Part shown: in pieces, positions 1 through 8,276 of the stretch | How the letters are laid out: each line of letters begins with the position of its first letter | Numbering within the stretch: position 1 is the stretch's first letter | DNA from: [Borrelia] turdi | GTDB lineage: Bacteria; Spirochaetota; Spirochaetia; Borreliales; Borreliaceae | NCBI RefSeq assembly: GCF_008828755.2 | Contig: NZ_QBLM01000001.1 | Location: forward strand, 434,001 to 498,000 | Length of the DNA stretch: 64,000 nt | Reading direction: 5' to 3' | Made by a program: the position numbers and the translations under genes | The notes under the pieces: model-generated | The model's database searches: none | What the model was told of the DNA's origin: nothing | The model's input: only the letters and a program-made list of their open reading frames with translations

Positions 1-43
1 CACTGTCTTTATAATATTTCTTCAATTCAGGAACATAATTCAT
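1..43 (-). CDS. rplE: 50S ribosomal protein L5, N-terminal fragment
   Basis: Only the first 14 codons are inside the window (MNYVPELKKYYKDS), reading off the left edge. The ATG lies 5 nt after the rplX stop. The peptide and its place after rplX match L5, the protein that binds 5S rRNA in the central protuberance of the large subunit. The identification rests on position and a short peptide only. Confidence 0.8.
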   Translation of the reverse strand, partial: MNYVPELKKYYKDS

Positions 44-48
44 AAACT

Positions 49-354
49 CTATATCCTCTGTCCATTTTTTTTAAGATATCTTATTTTTTCATTATTTTCA
101 AATCTAATGCCTAATCTTGAAGAAGTTCCTTTGATAAATATCATCACATTTGAAATATCTATAGCGGCCTCCTTATCTATTATTTTACCTTTTTCTTGGG
201 GTGTCCTAGCTTTAACGACTTTTTTAACCATATTGCAAGATTCAACAATAACTTTATTTTTCTTTCTATTTATACTAGCAATATTACCTATTCTTCCCTT
301 ATCTTTTCCAGAAAGAATTTTCACACTATCACCTATCTTCAACTTTGTCTTCAC
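49..354 (-). CDS. rplX: 50S ribosomal protein L24
   Basis: 101 residues, normal for L24, an early assembly protein of the large subunit. The N-terminal KOW motif is visible ([20 protein letters not shown]). The start codon is GTG, preceded by a G-rich Shine-Dalgarno (AAGGGGGG) at good spacing. It lies between rplN and rplE, as in the standard spc order, with 15 nt and 5 nt gaps, so it is cotranscribed with them. Confidence 0.95.
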   Translation of the reverse strand: MKTKLKIGDSVKILSGKDKGRIGNIASINRKKNKVIVESCNMVKKVVKARTPQEKGKIIDKEAAIDISNVMIFIKGTSSRLGIRFENNEKIRYLKKNGQRI

Positions 355-369
355 AAAACCCCCTTTTTG

Positions 370-738
370 CTATATCACCTCTGAAGCCAATGATACTACC
401 TTCATAAAATTAGCATCCCTAAGTTCTCTTGCAACAGGGCCAAATACCCTTTTGCCTCTAGGGCTTAAATTAGCATCAAGTATCACACAAGCATTATCAT
501 CAAATCTAACATAAGTTCCGTTCTTGCGTCTTACTTCTTTAGAAGTTCTAACAATTACAGCCTTACAAACATCCCCTTTTTTAACAGAAGAATTAGGAAT
601 TGCTTGCTTTACTACAATAGTTATTATATCGCCAATTTTAGCATAACGCCTTCTACTACCACCAAGCACTTTAATACATTGAGCTACCTTGCCACCAGTA
701 TTATCAGCAATTGTTAAATAAGTTTGCATCTGAATCAT
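370..738 (-). CDS. rplN: 50S ribosomal protein L14
   Basis: 122 residues, the family length, starting MIQMQTYL. L14 binds 23S rRNA at the subunit interface. The open frame extends two codons further upstream to a TTG, but the ATG at 738 is preceded by AAAGGAGG at ideal spacing and gives the family's usual N-terminus. It follows rpsQ after 27 nt in the S10-spc operon. Confidence 0.95.
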   Translation of the reverse strand: MIQMQTYLTIADNTGGKVAQCIKVLGGSRRRYAKIGDIITIVVKQAIPNSSVKKGDVCKAVIVRTSKEVRRKNGTYVRFDDNACVILDANLSPRGKRVFGPVARELRDANFMKVVSLASEVI

Positions 739-765
739 AATCAACCTCCTTTAGAAAAATAAAGA

Positions 766-1020
766 CTATTTTAATTTTTCTAAAACCTCAACAAGAGACC
801 ATCTTTTATCCTTACTAATAGGCCGAACTTCAATAATTTTCACCTTATCGCCAACCTTTGAAACCTCTTTTTCATCATGCGCTTTAACTTTCTTGCTAAC
901 TTTTAAATACTTATGATAGATTGGATGCATTTTCCTTTGAACAATTTCTACTACTATAGTCTTAGACATCTTGTCACTAACAACCTTACCAATTAATTCT
1001 TTTTTATTTTCTCTTGCCAT
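766..1020 (-). CDS. rpsQ: 30S ribosomal protein S17
   Basis: 84 residues, normal length for S17, a primary 16S-binding protein with an OB fold. The family motif [16 protein letters not shown] is near the N-terminus and is followed by the conserved HPIYHKYLK segment. It starts with ATG 2 nt after rpmC, so translation is probably coupled. Confidence 0.95.
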   Translation of the reverse strand: MARENKKELIGKVVSDKMSKTIVVEIVQRKMHPIYHKYLKVSKKVKAHDEKEVSKVGDKVKIIEVRPISKDKRWSLVEVLEKLK

Positions 1021-1022
1021 AT

Positions 1023-1223
1023 TTAAACCTTTCTAATACCTAATTCATATTCATAAATAATTGTATTAAGCCTTGCAATATCACGCCTAATCTCTCTTTT
1101 CTTTAAAGGATTTTCAACATGACCAACAACAGATTTAAATCTTAAATCCAAATATTCTTTCTTTAACTCTAGCCTTTTAGCTTTCATATCCTCAAGAGTA
1201 AAATTCTTAAAATTTTTTAACAT
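1023..1223 (-). CDS. rpmC: 50S ribosomal protein L29
   Basis: 66 residues, two-helix L29 protein located near the peptide exit tunnel. The family signature around DLRFKS...[17 protein letters not shown] is clear. It sits 2 nt from both rplP and rpsQ, as expected in the S10 operon. Confidence 0.94.
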   Translation of the reverse strand: MLKNFKNFTLEDMKAKRLELKKEYLDLRFKSVVGHVENPLKKREIRRDIARLNTIIYEYELGIRKV

Positions 1224-1225
1224 AA

Positions 1226-1642
1226 TTACCTCAAATCTCGTCTTACAACAAACATAGTTTTTACTGGAAGTTTAGAACTAGCAAGTGACATAGCCTCTTG
1301 AGCAAGCTCCTCTACAACTCCAGCCATTTCAAACATAACAGTGCCAAGCTTAACAGGAGCATTCCAATGATCAACACCCCCTTTCCCTTTGCCCATTCTA
1401 GTTTCAGCTGGTTTTTTAGTATACGGGATATCGGGAAATATTCTTATCCAAACTCTCCCACCTCTTTTTATTTTACGAGTCATCGCAATACGAGCAGCTT
1501 CAATTTGGCGAGCCGTAATAAAATTTGTTTCCAAGGAAACAAGACCATATTCACCAAAAGAAATTTTACTGCCCTTCTGAGCCTCTCCAGACAATCTTCC
1601 CCTCTGCTTTTTTCTATATTTAACCTTTTTTGGACTTAACAT
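1226..1642 (-). CDS. rplP: 50S ribosomal protein L16
   Basis: 138 residues, normal length. L16 helps position the A-site tRNA and completes 50S assembly. Conserved segments include the N-terminal [15 protein letters not shown], the central RMGKGKG loop and the [10 protein letters not shown] segment. It follows rpsC by 4 nt. Confidence 0.96.
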   Translation of the reverse strand: MLSPKKVKYRKKQRGRLSGEAQKGSKISFGEYGLVSLETNFITARQIEAARIAMTRKIKRGGRVWIRIFPDIPYTKKPAETRMGKGKGGVDHWNAPVKLGTVMFEMAGVVEELAQEAMSLASSKLPVKTMFVVRRDLR

Positions 1643-1646
1643 CTAA

Positions 1647-2522
1647 TTAACCTCCAATATTCTGCTCACTAGAATCGACCTTTTCTTTAGAAAAAGAGGA
1701 AGTAGATTTCTTTAAAAGAACTATTTCATCTTTAGACAACCCATCTTTTTTATTTAAAACTCTAGCTTGTTTTTCACTAGTCTTCTCTCTATTATTTAAA
1801 ATTTTATCAAAATTTTTAACAGCCTCGCCTCTTTCCCTAAAAGGTTTTTTATTTATTACTTGACCAGCATCAGAATTGGTTTGCCTACCTAAAACTTCAC
1901 CTTTAAATAACCAAACCTTAACTCCAATAATTCCATAAGTAGTTTGAGCTTCAGAAAATCCATAATCTATATTAGCTCTAAGAGTATGTAGGGGAACTCG
2001 CCCCTCCTTAACCTCAAAGCTTCTTGCAATCTCAGCTCCACCAAGTCTCCCAGCAATCTTAATTTTTAATCCTTGAGCACCTTTTAACATAGAAGTAGAA
2101 AGAGATGATTTTAAAACTTTCCTATAAGACACTCTATTTTCTACTTGCTTTGCAATCCCATTAGCAATAATTTGAGCATCAAGTTCTGGCCTTTTGACTT
2201 CTTTAATCTTAATACTAATCTTTTTAGAAATTTTTTTAGTCAACAATTGACCAATCTTCTCAAGATTAGAGCCTTTAAGGCCTATCACAGAACCAGGCCT
2301 TGGAGTAACAATTACTACTGTTACTTTTTGAGGATTATTTCTAATTATTTCTATATCAGAAATATCAAATTTAATTCCCTTAAGAAACTTCATAATTTCC
2401 AGTCTTATTAAAAAGTCTTCATGAAGAATTGTAGAATACAATTTTTTATCAAAATACCATTTTGATTTCCAATCCTTATTAATTTTTACTCTTAAGCTAT
2501 ATGGATGTACTTTTTGGCCCAT
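1647..2522 (-). CDS. rpsC: 30S ribosomal protein S3
   Basis: 291 residues, longer than the roughly 230-residue E. coli S3 because of a charged, low-complexity tail of about 60 residues (Lys/Glu/Ser-rich) that I recall as typical of Borrelia S3. The type II KH domain (RPGSVIGLKGSN, about residues 75-88) and the C-terminal S3 domain (LGGAEIARSF...TLRANIDYGF) are intact. S3 forms part of the mRNA entry channel. The start ATG is 3 nt after rplV. Confidence 0.95.
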   Translation of the reverse strand: MGQKVHPYSLRVKINKDWKSKWYFDKKLYSTILHEDFLIRLEIMKFLKGIKFDISDIEIIRNNPQKVTVVIVTPRPGSVIGLKGSNLEKIGQLLTKKISKKISIKIKEVKRPELDAQIIANGIAKQVENRVSYRKVLKSSLSTSMLKGAQGLKIKIAGRLGGAEIARSFEVKEGRVPLHTLRANIDYGFSEAQTTYGIIGVKVWLFKGEVLGRQTNSDAGQVINKKPFRERGEAVKNFDKILNNREKTSEKQARVLNKKDGLSKDEIVLLKKSTSSFSKEKVDSSEQNIGG

Positions 2523-2525
2523 AAC

Positions 2526-2888
2526 CTATCCTTTAATATCTTTTTTTTCATCAACTTCAACAAAAATATGACAATTTCTATTAACAAGCCTATCGGCCCT
2601 ACCTCTAGCTCTAGGCCAAATCTTTTTACGACGACGGCCGTCATCAACCATAACTATTTTAACAAATATCATATCCTCGGAAAGATTTTTATTATGATAC
2701 ATCGCATTTGATGCCGCTGATCTAACAACTTTTTCTAAAAGTTTAGCTCCTTTATTAGGCATAGAACAAAGAACTGCAATAGCTTTAATATAAGACTTCC
2801 CTCGTATATTATCAGCTATTGGCCTAACTTTTTTTGGAGAAGAGGGTAAATTTTTGCCCCTTGCTGTATATCTTCTATTTACAAACAT
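2526..2888 (-). CDS. rplV: 50S ribosomal protein L22
   Basis: 120 residues starting MFVNRRYTARGKNLPSS, the usual length and N-terminus. The open frame runs 43 codons further upstream through rpsS, but that extension is antiparallel to nothing functional and simply overlaps S19. The chosen ATG has AGGAAG upstream and starts 7 nt after the rpsS stop. L22 lines the exit tunnel. The conserved DGRRRKKIWPRARGRA segment is present. Confidence 0.94.
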   Translation of the reverse strand: MFVNRRYTARGKNLPSSPKKVRPIADNIRGKSYIKAIAVLCSMPNKGAKLLEKVVRSAASNAMYHNKNLSEDMIFVKIVMVDDGRRRKKIWPRARGRADRLVNRNCHIFVEVDEKKDIKG

Positions 2889-2895
2889 AACTACT

Positions 2896-3174
2896 TTACT
2901 TCCTTCCCTTTTTATCCGACTTAGCATGCCCTCTAAAAATCCTTGTAGGTGAAAACTCGCCAAGCTTATGACCCACAAGATCCTCAGTAATATAAATAGG
3001 TATAAAAGTCTTGCCATTGTAAACAGATATAGTAAGACTTACCATCTCAGGAATTATTGTTGAAGATCTAGAGTAAGTTTTAATAACAACTCTCTTCTCA
3101 CTTCCAAAAGATGATAAAACTTTTTGATAAAGACTCTTTTCTATAAAAGGCCCTTTTTTAATAGATCTTGCCAC
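2896..3174 (-). CDS. rpsS: 30S ribosomal protein S19
   Basis: 92 residues, normal length, beginning ARSIKKGPFI from a GTG start. The family signature TIIPEMVSLTISVYNGKTF is present. S19 sits in the head of the small subunit with S13. It lies 9 nt after rplB. Confidence 0.95.
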   Translation of the reverse strand: MARSIKKGPFIEKSLYQKVLSSFGSEKRVVIKTYSRSSTIIPEMVSLTISVYNGKTFIPIYITEDLVGHKLGEFSPTRIFRGHAKSDKKGRK

Positions 3175-3183
3175 TACACTCTC

Positions 3184-4017
3184 CTACTTATTTCTTCTTT
3201 TAATAATAAATTTATCTGAATATCTCTTCTTCTTGCGAGTCTTATAACCCTTAGTAGGCTGTCCCCAAGGAGAAACAGGATGACGACCTCCAGAGGTTTT
3301 TCCTTCACCACCACCATGCGGATGGTCAACGGGATTCATGGCAACACCCCTAACCTTTGGCCTTCTCCCAAGCCACCTACTTTTACCGGCTTTCCCTATA
3401 GAAATATTGGCATAATCTTCATTCCCAATTTCACCAATTGTTGCAATACATTTTTTAAAAATTAACCTCATCTCGCCAGATGACAATTTTACAGTGACAT
3501 AGTTCCCATCAGAAGCAAGTATCATAGCATATCCACCAGCACTTCTTACAAGCTGTCCACCTTTTCCCACATTAAGCTCAATATTATGAACAGTTCTTCC
3601 AATAGGAATATTTTCAAGAGGCAAGGCATTGCCAATTTTAATTGGGGCATTCGGACCACTTTCCAAAACATCTCCAACCTTAATGCCTTTAGGAGAAATA
3701 ATATACCTTTTTTCTCCATCTTTATAAACAAGCAAAGCTATATTGGCACTTCTATTAGGATCATATTCAATAGAAGCAACTCTAGCAGGAATGCTAAATT
3801 TATCTCTTCGATTAAAATCAATCACCCTATACTTTCTCTTATGCCCACCACCTCTTCTTCTAATACTAATCCTACCAGAAGAATCTCTGCCTGATTTAAA
3901 CTTTTTACCTTTTGTTAAAGATTTCAAAGGATCATTACCTTTGCTCAAATCATCAAAAGATAAAGTCGTCTTATAGCGCAAAGAAGAAGTTTTTGGCTTA
4001 TAAGTCTTAATACCCAT
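3184..4017 (-). CDS. rplB: 50S ribosomal protein L2
   Basis: 277 residues, normal for L2, the protein needed for subunit association and the peptidyl transferase region. The C-terminal hallmark [17 protein letters not shown], which holds the conserved histidine of the active-site loop, is present, as is the RNA-binding N-terminal half. It lies 21 nt after rplW. Confidence 0.97.
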   Translation of the reverse strand: MGIKTYKPKTSSLRYKTTLSFDDLSKGNDPLKSLTKGKKFKSGRDSSGRISIRRRGGGHKRKYRVIDFNRRDKFSIPARVASIEYDPNRSANIALLVYKDGEKRYIISPKGIKVGDVLESGPNAPIKIGNALPLENIPIGRTVHNIELNVGKGGQLVRSAGGYAMILASDGNYVTVKLSSGEMRLIFKKCIATIGEIGNEDYANISIGKAGKSRWLGRRPKVRGVAMNPVDHPHGGGEGKTSGGRHPVSPWGQPTKGYKTRKKKRYSDKFIIKRRNK

Positions 4018-4038
4018 ATTTATTTTTCTCCAAAACCA

Positions 4039-4335
4039 CTAAAAAATATCTATTTTATCTTCCTTTTTGAGATAAACATACGCCTTCTTCCATGAAGAAG
4101 TTTTCCCCTTGCCTATAGGATATCCTCTTCGAGACACCACAATCTTGGCTTTACTTTTAATATTAAGCAAATTACACGATACTGGAGCAACATTGAAAAG
4201 CTTTTTTATTGCTGAACAAACCTCTTTTTTATTTGCTCTTTTATTAACCTTAAAAACATAAACATTAATACTTTCTCTTTGAGTATTGGTTTTTTCAGTA
4301 AGCATAGGCGAAATTATTATATCATAAGCTTTCAT
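4039..4335 (-). CDS. rplW: 50S ribosomal protein L23
   Basis: 98 residues from MKAYDIIISPMLTEKT. L23 sits at the tunnel exit and docks SRP and trigger factor. The frame extends five codons upstream (MLRIS), but the downstream ATG carries GAGGAT at normal spacing and fits the family N-terminus (SPMLTEK). It follows rplD after 20 nt. Confidence 0.93.
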   Translation of the reverse strand: MKAYDIIISPMLTEKTNTQRESINVYVFKVNKRANKKEVCSAIKKLFNVAPVSCNLLNIKSKAKIVVSRRGYPIGKGKTSSWKKAYVYLKKEDKIDIF

Positions 4336-4355
4336 ACTTATCCTCAACATCTTTT

Positions 4356-4985
4356 TTATTTAACGTAAAACTCATTGAGCTTGATAATAGCAGATTCCAG
4401 AGCTATTAAATTCTTAGCATAAAACAAATCAACAACTCTAAGTTTATCAAAAGACAAAATCTTTAAGTCTCTTATATTTTTACCAGCCCTTTTAATCATC
4501 TGATCATCATTGCCCAAAAGAATAACCACCTTACCATTGGAACTTACAAAATTTTTTATTATTAAAGCAAGATCTTTTGTTTTCCCTGATTCAATATTAA
4601 AATTCTCAATAACCTTAAAATTATTTTCATCAGCGGCACGTAAACTTAATATAGACTTAAATGCAAGCCTTTTTACCTTTTTGGGCAATCTATAGCTATA
4701 ATCTCTAGGTTTTGGCCCCAATGCTATGCCTCCGCCAACCCAAACAGGATTTCGTTTTGTGCCCACTCTAGCTCTACCGGTTCCTTTTTGCTTCCAGGGC
4801 TTTTTAGAACTACCCCTAACCTCTGATCTAGTTTTAGTTGAAGATGTTCCAACCCTAAGATTAGACAATTCATTTTTTATAGCATTGTAAATAGACCCAT
4901 GACTAATTTCTATATTAAAAACTCTATCATCCAAATTTATAGTTCCAATCTCTTTCCCATCTTTAGAAAAAACTTTTCTTTCCAT
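4356..4985 (-). CDS. rplD: 50S ribosomal protein L4
   Basis: 209 residues, normal length. The long tunnel-lining loop is recognisable (GSSKKPWKQKGTGRARVGTK). In E. coli L4 also represses the S10 operon. Whether it does so here cannot be read from sequence. It starts 9 nt after rplC. Confidence 0.95.
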   Translation of the reverse strand: MERKVFSKDGKEIGTINLDDRVFNIEISHGSIYNAIKNELSNLRVGTSSTKTRSEVRGSSKKPWKQKGTGRARVGTKRNPVWVGGGIALGPKPRDYSYRLPKKVKRLAFKSILSLRAADENNFKVIENFNIESGKTKDLALIIKNFVSSNGKVVILLGNDDQMIKRAGKNIRDLKILSFDKLRVVDLFYAKNLIALESAIIKLNEFYVK

Positions 4986-4994
4986 ACTAAATAC

Positions 4995-5615
4995 CTACTT
5001 TTTAGATTTCTTAACAACAACAAAGGAACCCTTAGCACCGGGTACAGCTCCTTTTACTAGAATGGCTCTCTTTTCTTCATCAATTAAAACAACCTCAAGA
5101 TTTTGAATAGTTTGTTGATTTCCACCCATTCTACCAGCCATTTTGGTACCTTTAAATGTTCTTGCAGGAGTAGTAGCCTGTCCTGTTCCACCAAGATGCC
5201 TATGGAATTTTGACCCATGAGAAGATGGCCCACCACTAAAATTATGCCTTTTCATAGCTCCCTGGAAACCTTTACCCTTAGTAGTGCCTGTAACATCTAC
5301 ATACTTAACCGACTTAAAAACATCAACTTTAATCTCATCACCAGCATCATATCCGTCAAGCCCCTTAAGCTCTATTATATACTTTTTAGGCTCAATATCT
5401 TTTAAACTCTTATATTGACCTTTTATAGGCTTTGAAACTTTAGAACCTTTAAGATCAACAGAGCCTGCTATAAGAGCGCTATAACCATCTCTATCAACTG
5501 TTTTCTTCCCTATAATATAATTGGGCTGAAACTCTATAACAGTAACGGGAACCACAATGCCATTTTTCTGAAATATCTGAGTCATGCCAACTTTTTTTCC
5601 AATCAATCCCAACAT
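4995..5615 (-). CDS. rplC: 50S ribosomal protein L3
   Basis: 206 residues, normal for L3, an early 50S assembly protein. N-terminus LGLIGKKVGMTQIF and the central extension GFQGAMKRHNFSGGPSSHGS are family hallmarks. It starts with ATG 35 nt after rpsJ in the S10 operon. Confidence 0.96.
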   Translation of the reverse strand: MLGLIGKKVGMTQIFQKNGIVVPVTVIEFQPNYIIGKKTVDRDGYSALIAGSVDLKGSKVSKPIKGQYKSLKDIEPKKYIIELKGLDGYDAGDEIKVDVFKSVKYVDVTGTTKGKGFQGAMKRHNFSGGPSSHGSKFHRHLGGTGQATTPARTFKGTKMAGRMGGNQQTIQNLEVVLIDEEKRAILVKGAVPGAKGSFVVVKKSKK

Positions 5616-5650
5616 TAAAACACCTCAAATTCATATACTTAAAATATCAT

Positions 5651-5962
5651 TTACTGTTTAATATCTACTTCAACACCTGCTGGAAGCTCCAATTTCATTA
5701 AAGAGTCCATTAAAGCAGAAGTGGGTTCTAAGATATCAATAAGCCTTTTATGAGTTCTCATCTCAAATTGCTCTCTTGACTTTTTATTGACATGAGGAGA
5801 ACGTAAAACAGTGTATTTTTTTATTTTTGTCGGCAAAGGAATTGGACCCTTAATTTGAGCTTTAGCTTTCTGAACAGCCTTAACAATAGATTCGGCACTC
5901 TGATCTAATATTTTAACATCAAAACTAAATAATCTTACGCGTATCTTATCTTTAGCAATCAA
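5651..5962 (-). CDS. rpsJ: 30S ribosomal protein S10
   Basis: 103 residues, normal length. S10 is the small-subunit head protein that also acts as NusE in antitermination. The start codon is TTG ([15 protein letters not shown]), and no ATG gives the correct N-terminus. The conserved loop [20 protein letters not shown] is present. It follows tuf by 51 nt. Confidence 0.94.
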
Positions 5963-6013
5963 TTTATTCTCCTAAACTTTAAAGAGTATTAAATATATCC
6001 TTAAAGTCTTAAA

Positions 6014-7198
6014 CTATTCCAATATCTCAAGAATTCTTCCTGAAGCAACAGTTCTCCCACCTTCTCGAACAGCAAATTCTACATTTTTATCCATAGCTAT
6101 TGAAGAGATAAGCTCAACAACAATATCAACATTGTCGCCAGGCATAACCATTTCTTTACCTTCTAAAGCAACAACACCGGTAACATCGGTTGTTCTGAAA
6201 AAGAATTGTGGCCTATACCCTGGAAAAAACGGCTTGTGCCTACCCCCTTCTTCTTTAGTCAAACAATAAATTGAAGCTTTAAACTTCTTATGTGGAGTAA
6301 TTGTACCTGGAGCTGACAAAACTTGTCCCCTCTCAATATCTTTTTTATCAACCCCTCTTAAAAGAAGACCAACATTATCCCCCGCTTGACCTTGCTCAAG
6401 AATTTTCTGGAACATTTCAACACCAGTAACAGTAGTTTTTCTGGTTTCTTTAATACCAACTATTTCAACTTCTTGACCAACCTTAATAACACCTCTTTCA
6501 ATACGCCCAGTAGCGACAGTGCCTCTCCCTGAAATAGAAAATACATCTTCAACGGCAAGTAAAAATGGCTTGTCAATATCTCTTTCTGGAAGATCAAAAT
6601 AATTATCCATAGATTCAAGTAGTTCTTTAACGCATTTTGTAGATTCAGGATCTTCTGGATTTGACATAGCTCCAAAAGCTGAGCCCTTGATTATTGGAGT
6701 ATTAGCTGAAAAGCCATATTTTTCAACAAGCTCTAAAACTTCAACTTCAACAAGTTCAACGAGTTCAGGATCTGCCAAGTCTAATTTATTTAAAAAAACT
6801 ATTATTTTTTTTATTCCCATTCTTTGGGCAAGAAGCAAATGCTCTTTTGTTTGGGGCTCAGCACCACTGTCAGCAGCAACCAAAAGTATAGCCGCATCCA
6901 TTTGAGCTGCCCCTGTAATCATATTTTTTATATAATCAGCGTGGCCTGGACAATCTACATGAGCATAATGTCTATTAGCTGTTTCGTACTCAATATGCCT
7001 AGCATTAATTGTTATTCCCCTTGCTTTTTCTTCAGGCGCATTATCAATATCCTCATACTTTAATGCTTTTGCATCTTTATTTAATTTTGAACAATAAATA
7101 CTAATAGCCGCTGTTAATGTTGTTTTACCATGATCAACATGACCTATTGTTCCAACATTCATGTGCGGCTTTGTTCTTTGAAAAACCTCTTTTGCCAT
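6014..7198 (-). CDS. tuf: elongation factor Tu
   Basis: 394 residues. This GTPase delivers aminoacyl-tRNA to the ribosome. The G motifs are intact: [10 protein letters not shown] (P loop), DCPGHADY (G3), NKLD (G4) and GSA (G5). Domains II and III follow ([27 protein letters not shown]). It heads the ribosomal operon instead of following fus. A good SD (AGGAGGG) precedes the ATG. Promoter and leader hairpin are listed separately. Confidence 0.97.
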
Positions 7199-7324
7199 GA
7201 TTACCCTCCTAAATTTTACATTCTAAATAGCTACTTACATTTAATCTCTTTAAAAAATTTTTAAAAAATTTATTCTCATCAAAATAAAAGATAGCTACAA
7301 ATAATCAAAAAAATAAAAAATCAA

Positions 7325-7363
7325 TTTTTAGAAATTGACCCGCACTGCGTGTTTTTCTAAAAA
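7325..7363 (-). promoter_or_regulatory. hairpin in the tuf leader, candidate attenuator
   Basis: Perfect 10-bp inverted repeat (arms 7325-7334 and 7354-7363) enclosing a 19-nt loop that holds a small CGC/GCG helix. On the transcribed minus strand it is followed by a T-rich run (TTGATTTTTTATTTTTTT). It lies between the tuf promoter and ATG, in a leader of about 175 nt. It resembles an intrinsic terminator placed inside a leader, so partial attenuation of the operon is an inference. Confidence 0.5.
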
Positions 7364-7380
7364 ATTTTAATAACTTCAAA

Positions 7381-7409
7381 AGTTTACACATTTTATAAAA
7401 TATAGTCAA
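7381..7409 (-). promoter_or_regulatory. putative promoter of the tuf-S10 operon
   Basis: On the minus strand TTGACT (7409-7404) is followed after 17 nt by TAAACT (7386-7381), a good sigma-70 match. The predicted start near 7374 gives a leader of about 175 nt. Assigned from sequence alone. Confidence 0.6.
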
Positions 7410-7650
7410 TATGCTTGAACTTTTAAGCTCAATTAATAGCAATTATAATAATATTAAAAATTAATATTAGCTTTATATTACTTAAAGAAAAATACAAAAT
7501 ACTAAAAAATCAAGCTTTAAAAGCAACTACTTAAAATAAGAAATATTCAACCAATACATTAAAAACATGAAATTAAAAACAATAGTAAATAATTTTTAAA
7601 ATCTAGTCATCATTTAAAATTGATCAAGCCCCCTTATTTTATCAAAAAGG
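7410..7650. other. AT-rich intergenic region without a recognised gene
   Basis: This stretch separates the divergent tuf operon and the lipoprotein gene at 7685. It is extremely A/T-rich. A short inverted repeat (TAATATT / AATATTA, 7449-7469) is present. I see no ORF of convincing length, no tRNA and no repeat family in it. Confidence 0.5.
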
Positions 7651-7679
7651 TTAACACTAGTCTAATAAAAAAATATAAT
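7651..7679 (+). promoter_or_regulatory. putative promoter ending at the lipoprotein start codon
   Basis: TTAACA (7651-7656), a 17-nt spacer and TATAAT (7674-7679). The expected transcription start is about 7686, essentially on the ATGATG of the next gene, so the transcript would have no leader. Confidence 0.55.
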
Positions 7680-7684
7680 AAAAA

Positions 7685-8077
7685 ATGATGAAAACTCTAA
7701 AATTTAAGCTTAAATTACTATCAATGCTTACAATTTCTAGCATTTCAATTATTTTTATGTCTTGCCTTAAAACGAGCACAATAAAATCAAAAGAATATGC
7801 ACAAGAAATTACCTATCTTATTAGCACTATAAAAACCAATAAAAAAATAGAAATAGTAAACTACAAATCCGACAACAAAAATAATCTAATAATTACTCTT
7901 AAAAACAGAAGTGGAGAAAATATAAATGCAAATTCATTAGCAATTTTTAAAGAAGGCAGCAAAATAGGTGAATTAATTAGAGAAAAACTTAATGGATTTG
8001 AGACAAAAACTTTCCATTTAAAAACTAAAATCAACACTAAAAGAAAAAACACACTATATGTTTTTGAAAAACAATAA
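7685..8077 (+). CDS. predicted lipoprotein of unknown function
   Basis: 130 residues. A lysine-rich n-region and hydrophobic stretch end in a spirochaetal lipobox (IFMSC, Cys about residue 27), so it should be processed by LspA (encoded at 12651) and anchored in a membrane. The rest is Lys/Asn-rich and contains a short beta-rich region (NLIITLKNRSGENINANSLAIF). No ribosome binding site precedes the ATGATG. It is a lone plus-strand gene between minus-strand neighbours. I recall a homologue at this place in B. burgdorferi without known function. Confidence 0.75.
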   Translation: MMKTLKFKLKLLSMLTISSISIIFMSCLKTSTIKSKEYAQEITYLISTIKTNKKIEIVNYKSDNKNNLIITLKNRSGENINANSLAIFKEGSKIGELIREKLNGFETKTFHLKTKINTKRKNTLYVFEKQ

Positions 8078-8160
8078 CAAAGAGAAGTAATTTAAAACCA
8101 AAATTATTAAAATTAATTAAACTTAAAATAAGCTCTATTACAAATAAACTATTTAACTCA

Positions 8161-8194
8161 AAAATAGATTAATAAAAAATCTAAAATCTATTTT
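8161..8194. terminator. candidate bidirectional terminator between convergent genes
   Basis: 10-bp perfect arms AAAATAGATT (8161-8170) and AATCTATTTT (8185-8194) around a 14-nt loop. It lies between the convergent lipoprotein and MATE genes. The stem is almost all A/T and there is no clean T run, so support is modest. Confidence 0.4.
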
Positions 8195-8276
8195 AAAGGT
8201 CAAAAACATTAAGCTTATTTAAAAACAAGCCAACCATTTTCTTTAGTAAAATGCAAATATAAATAAATTTTAATTA

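Noticed and set aside
107-514. A 135-codon plus-strand frame opposite rplX/rplN
   Set aside because: Shadow of well-supported ribosomal protein genes. The same applies to the other antisense frames in gene bodies.
2889-3017. N-terminal extension of rplV
   Set aside because: It overlaps rpsS entirely and the internal ATG has a ribosome binding site and the family N-terminus.
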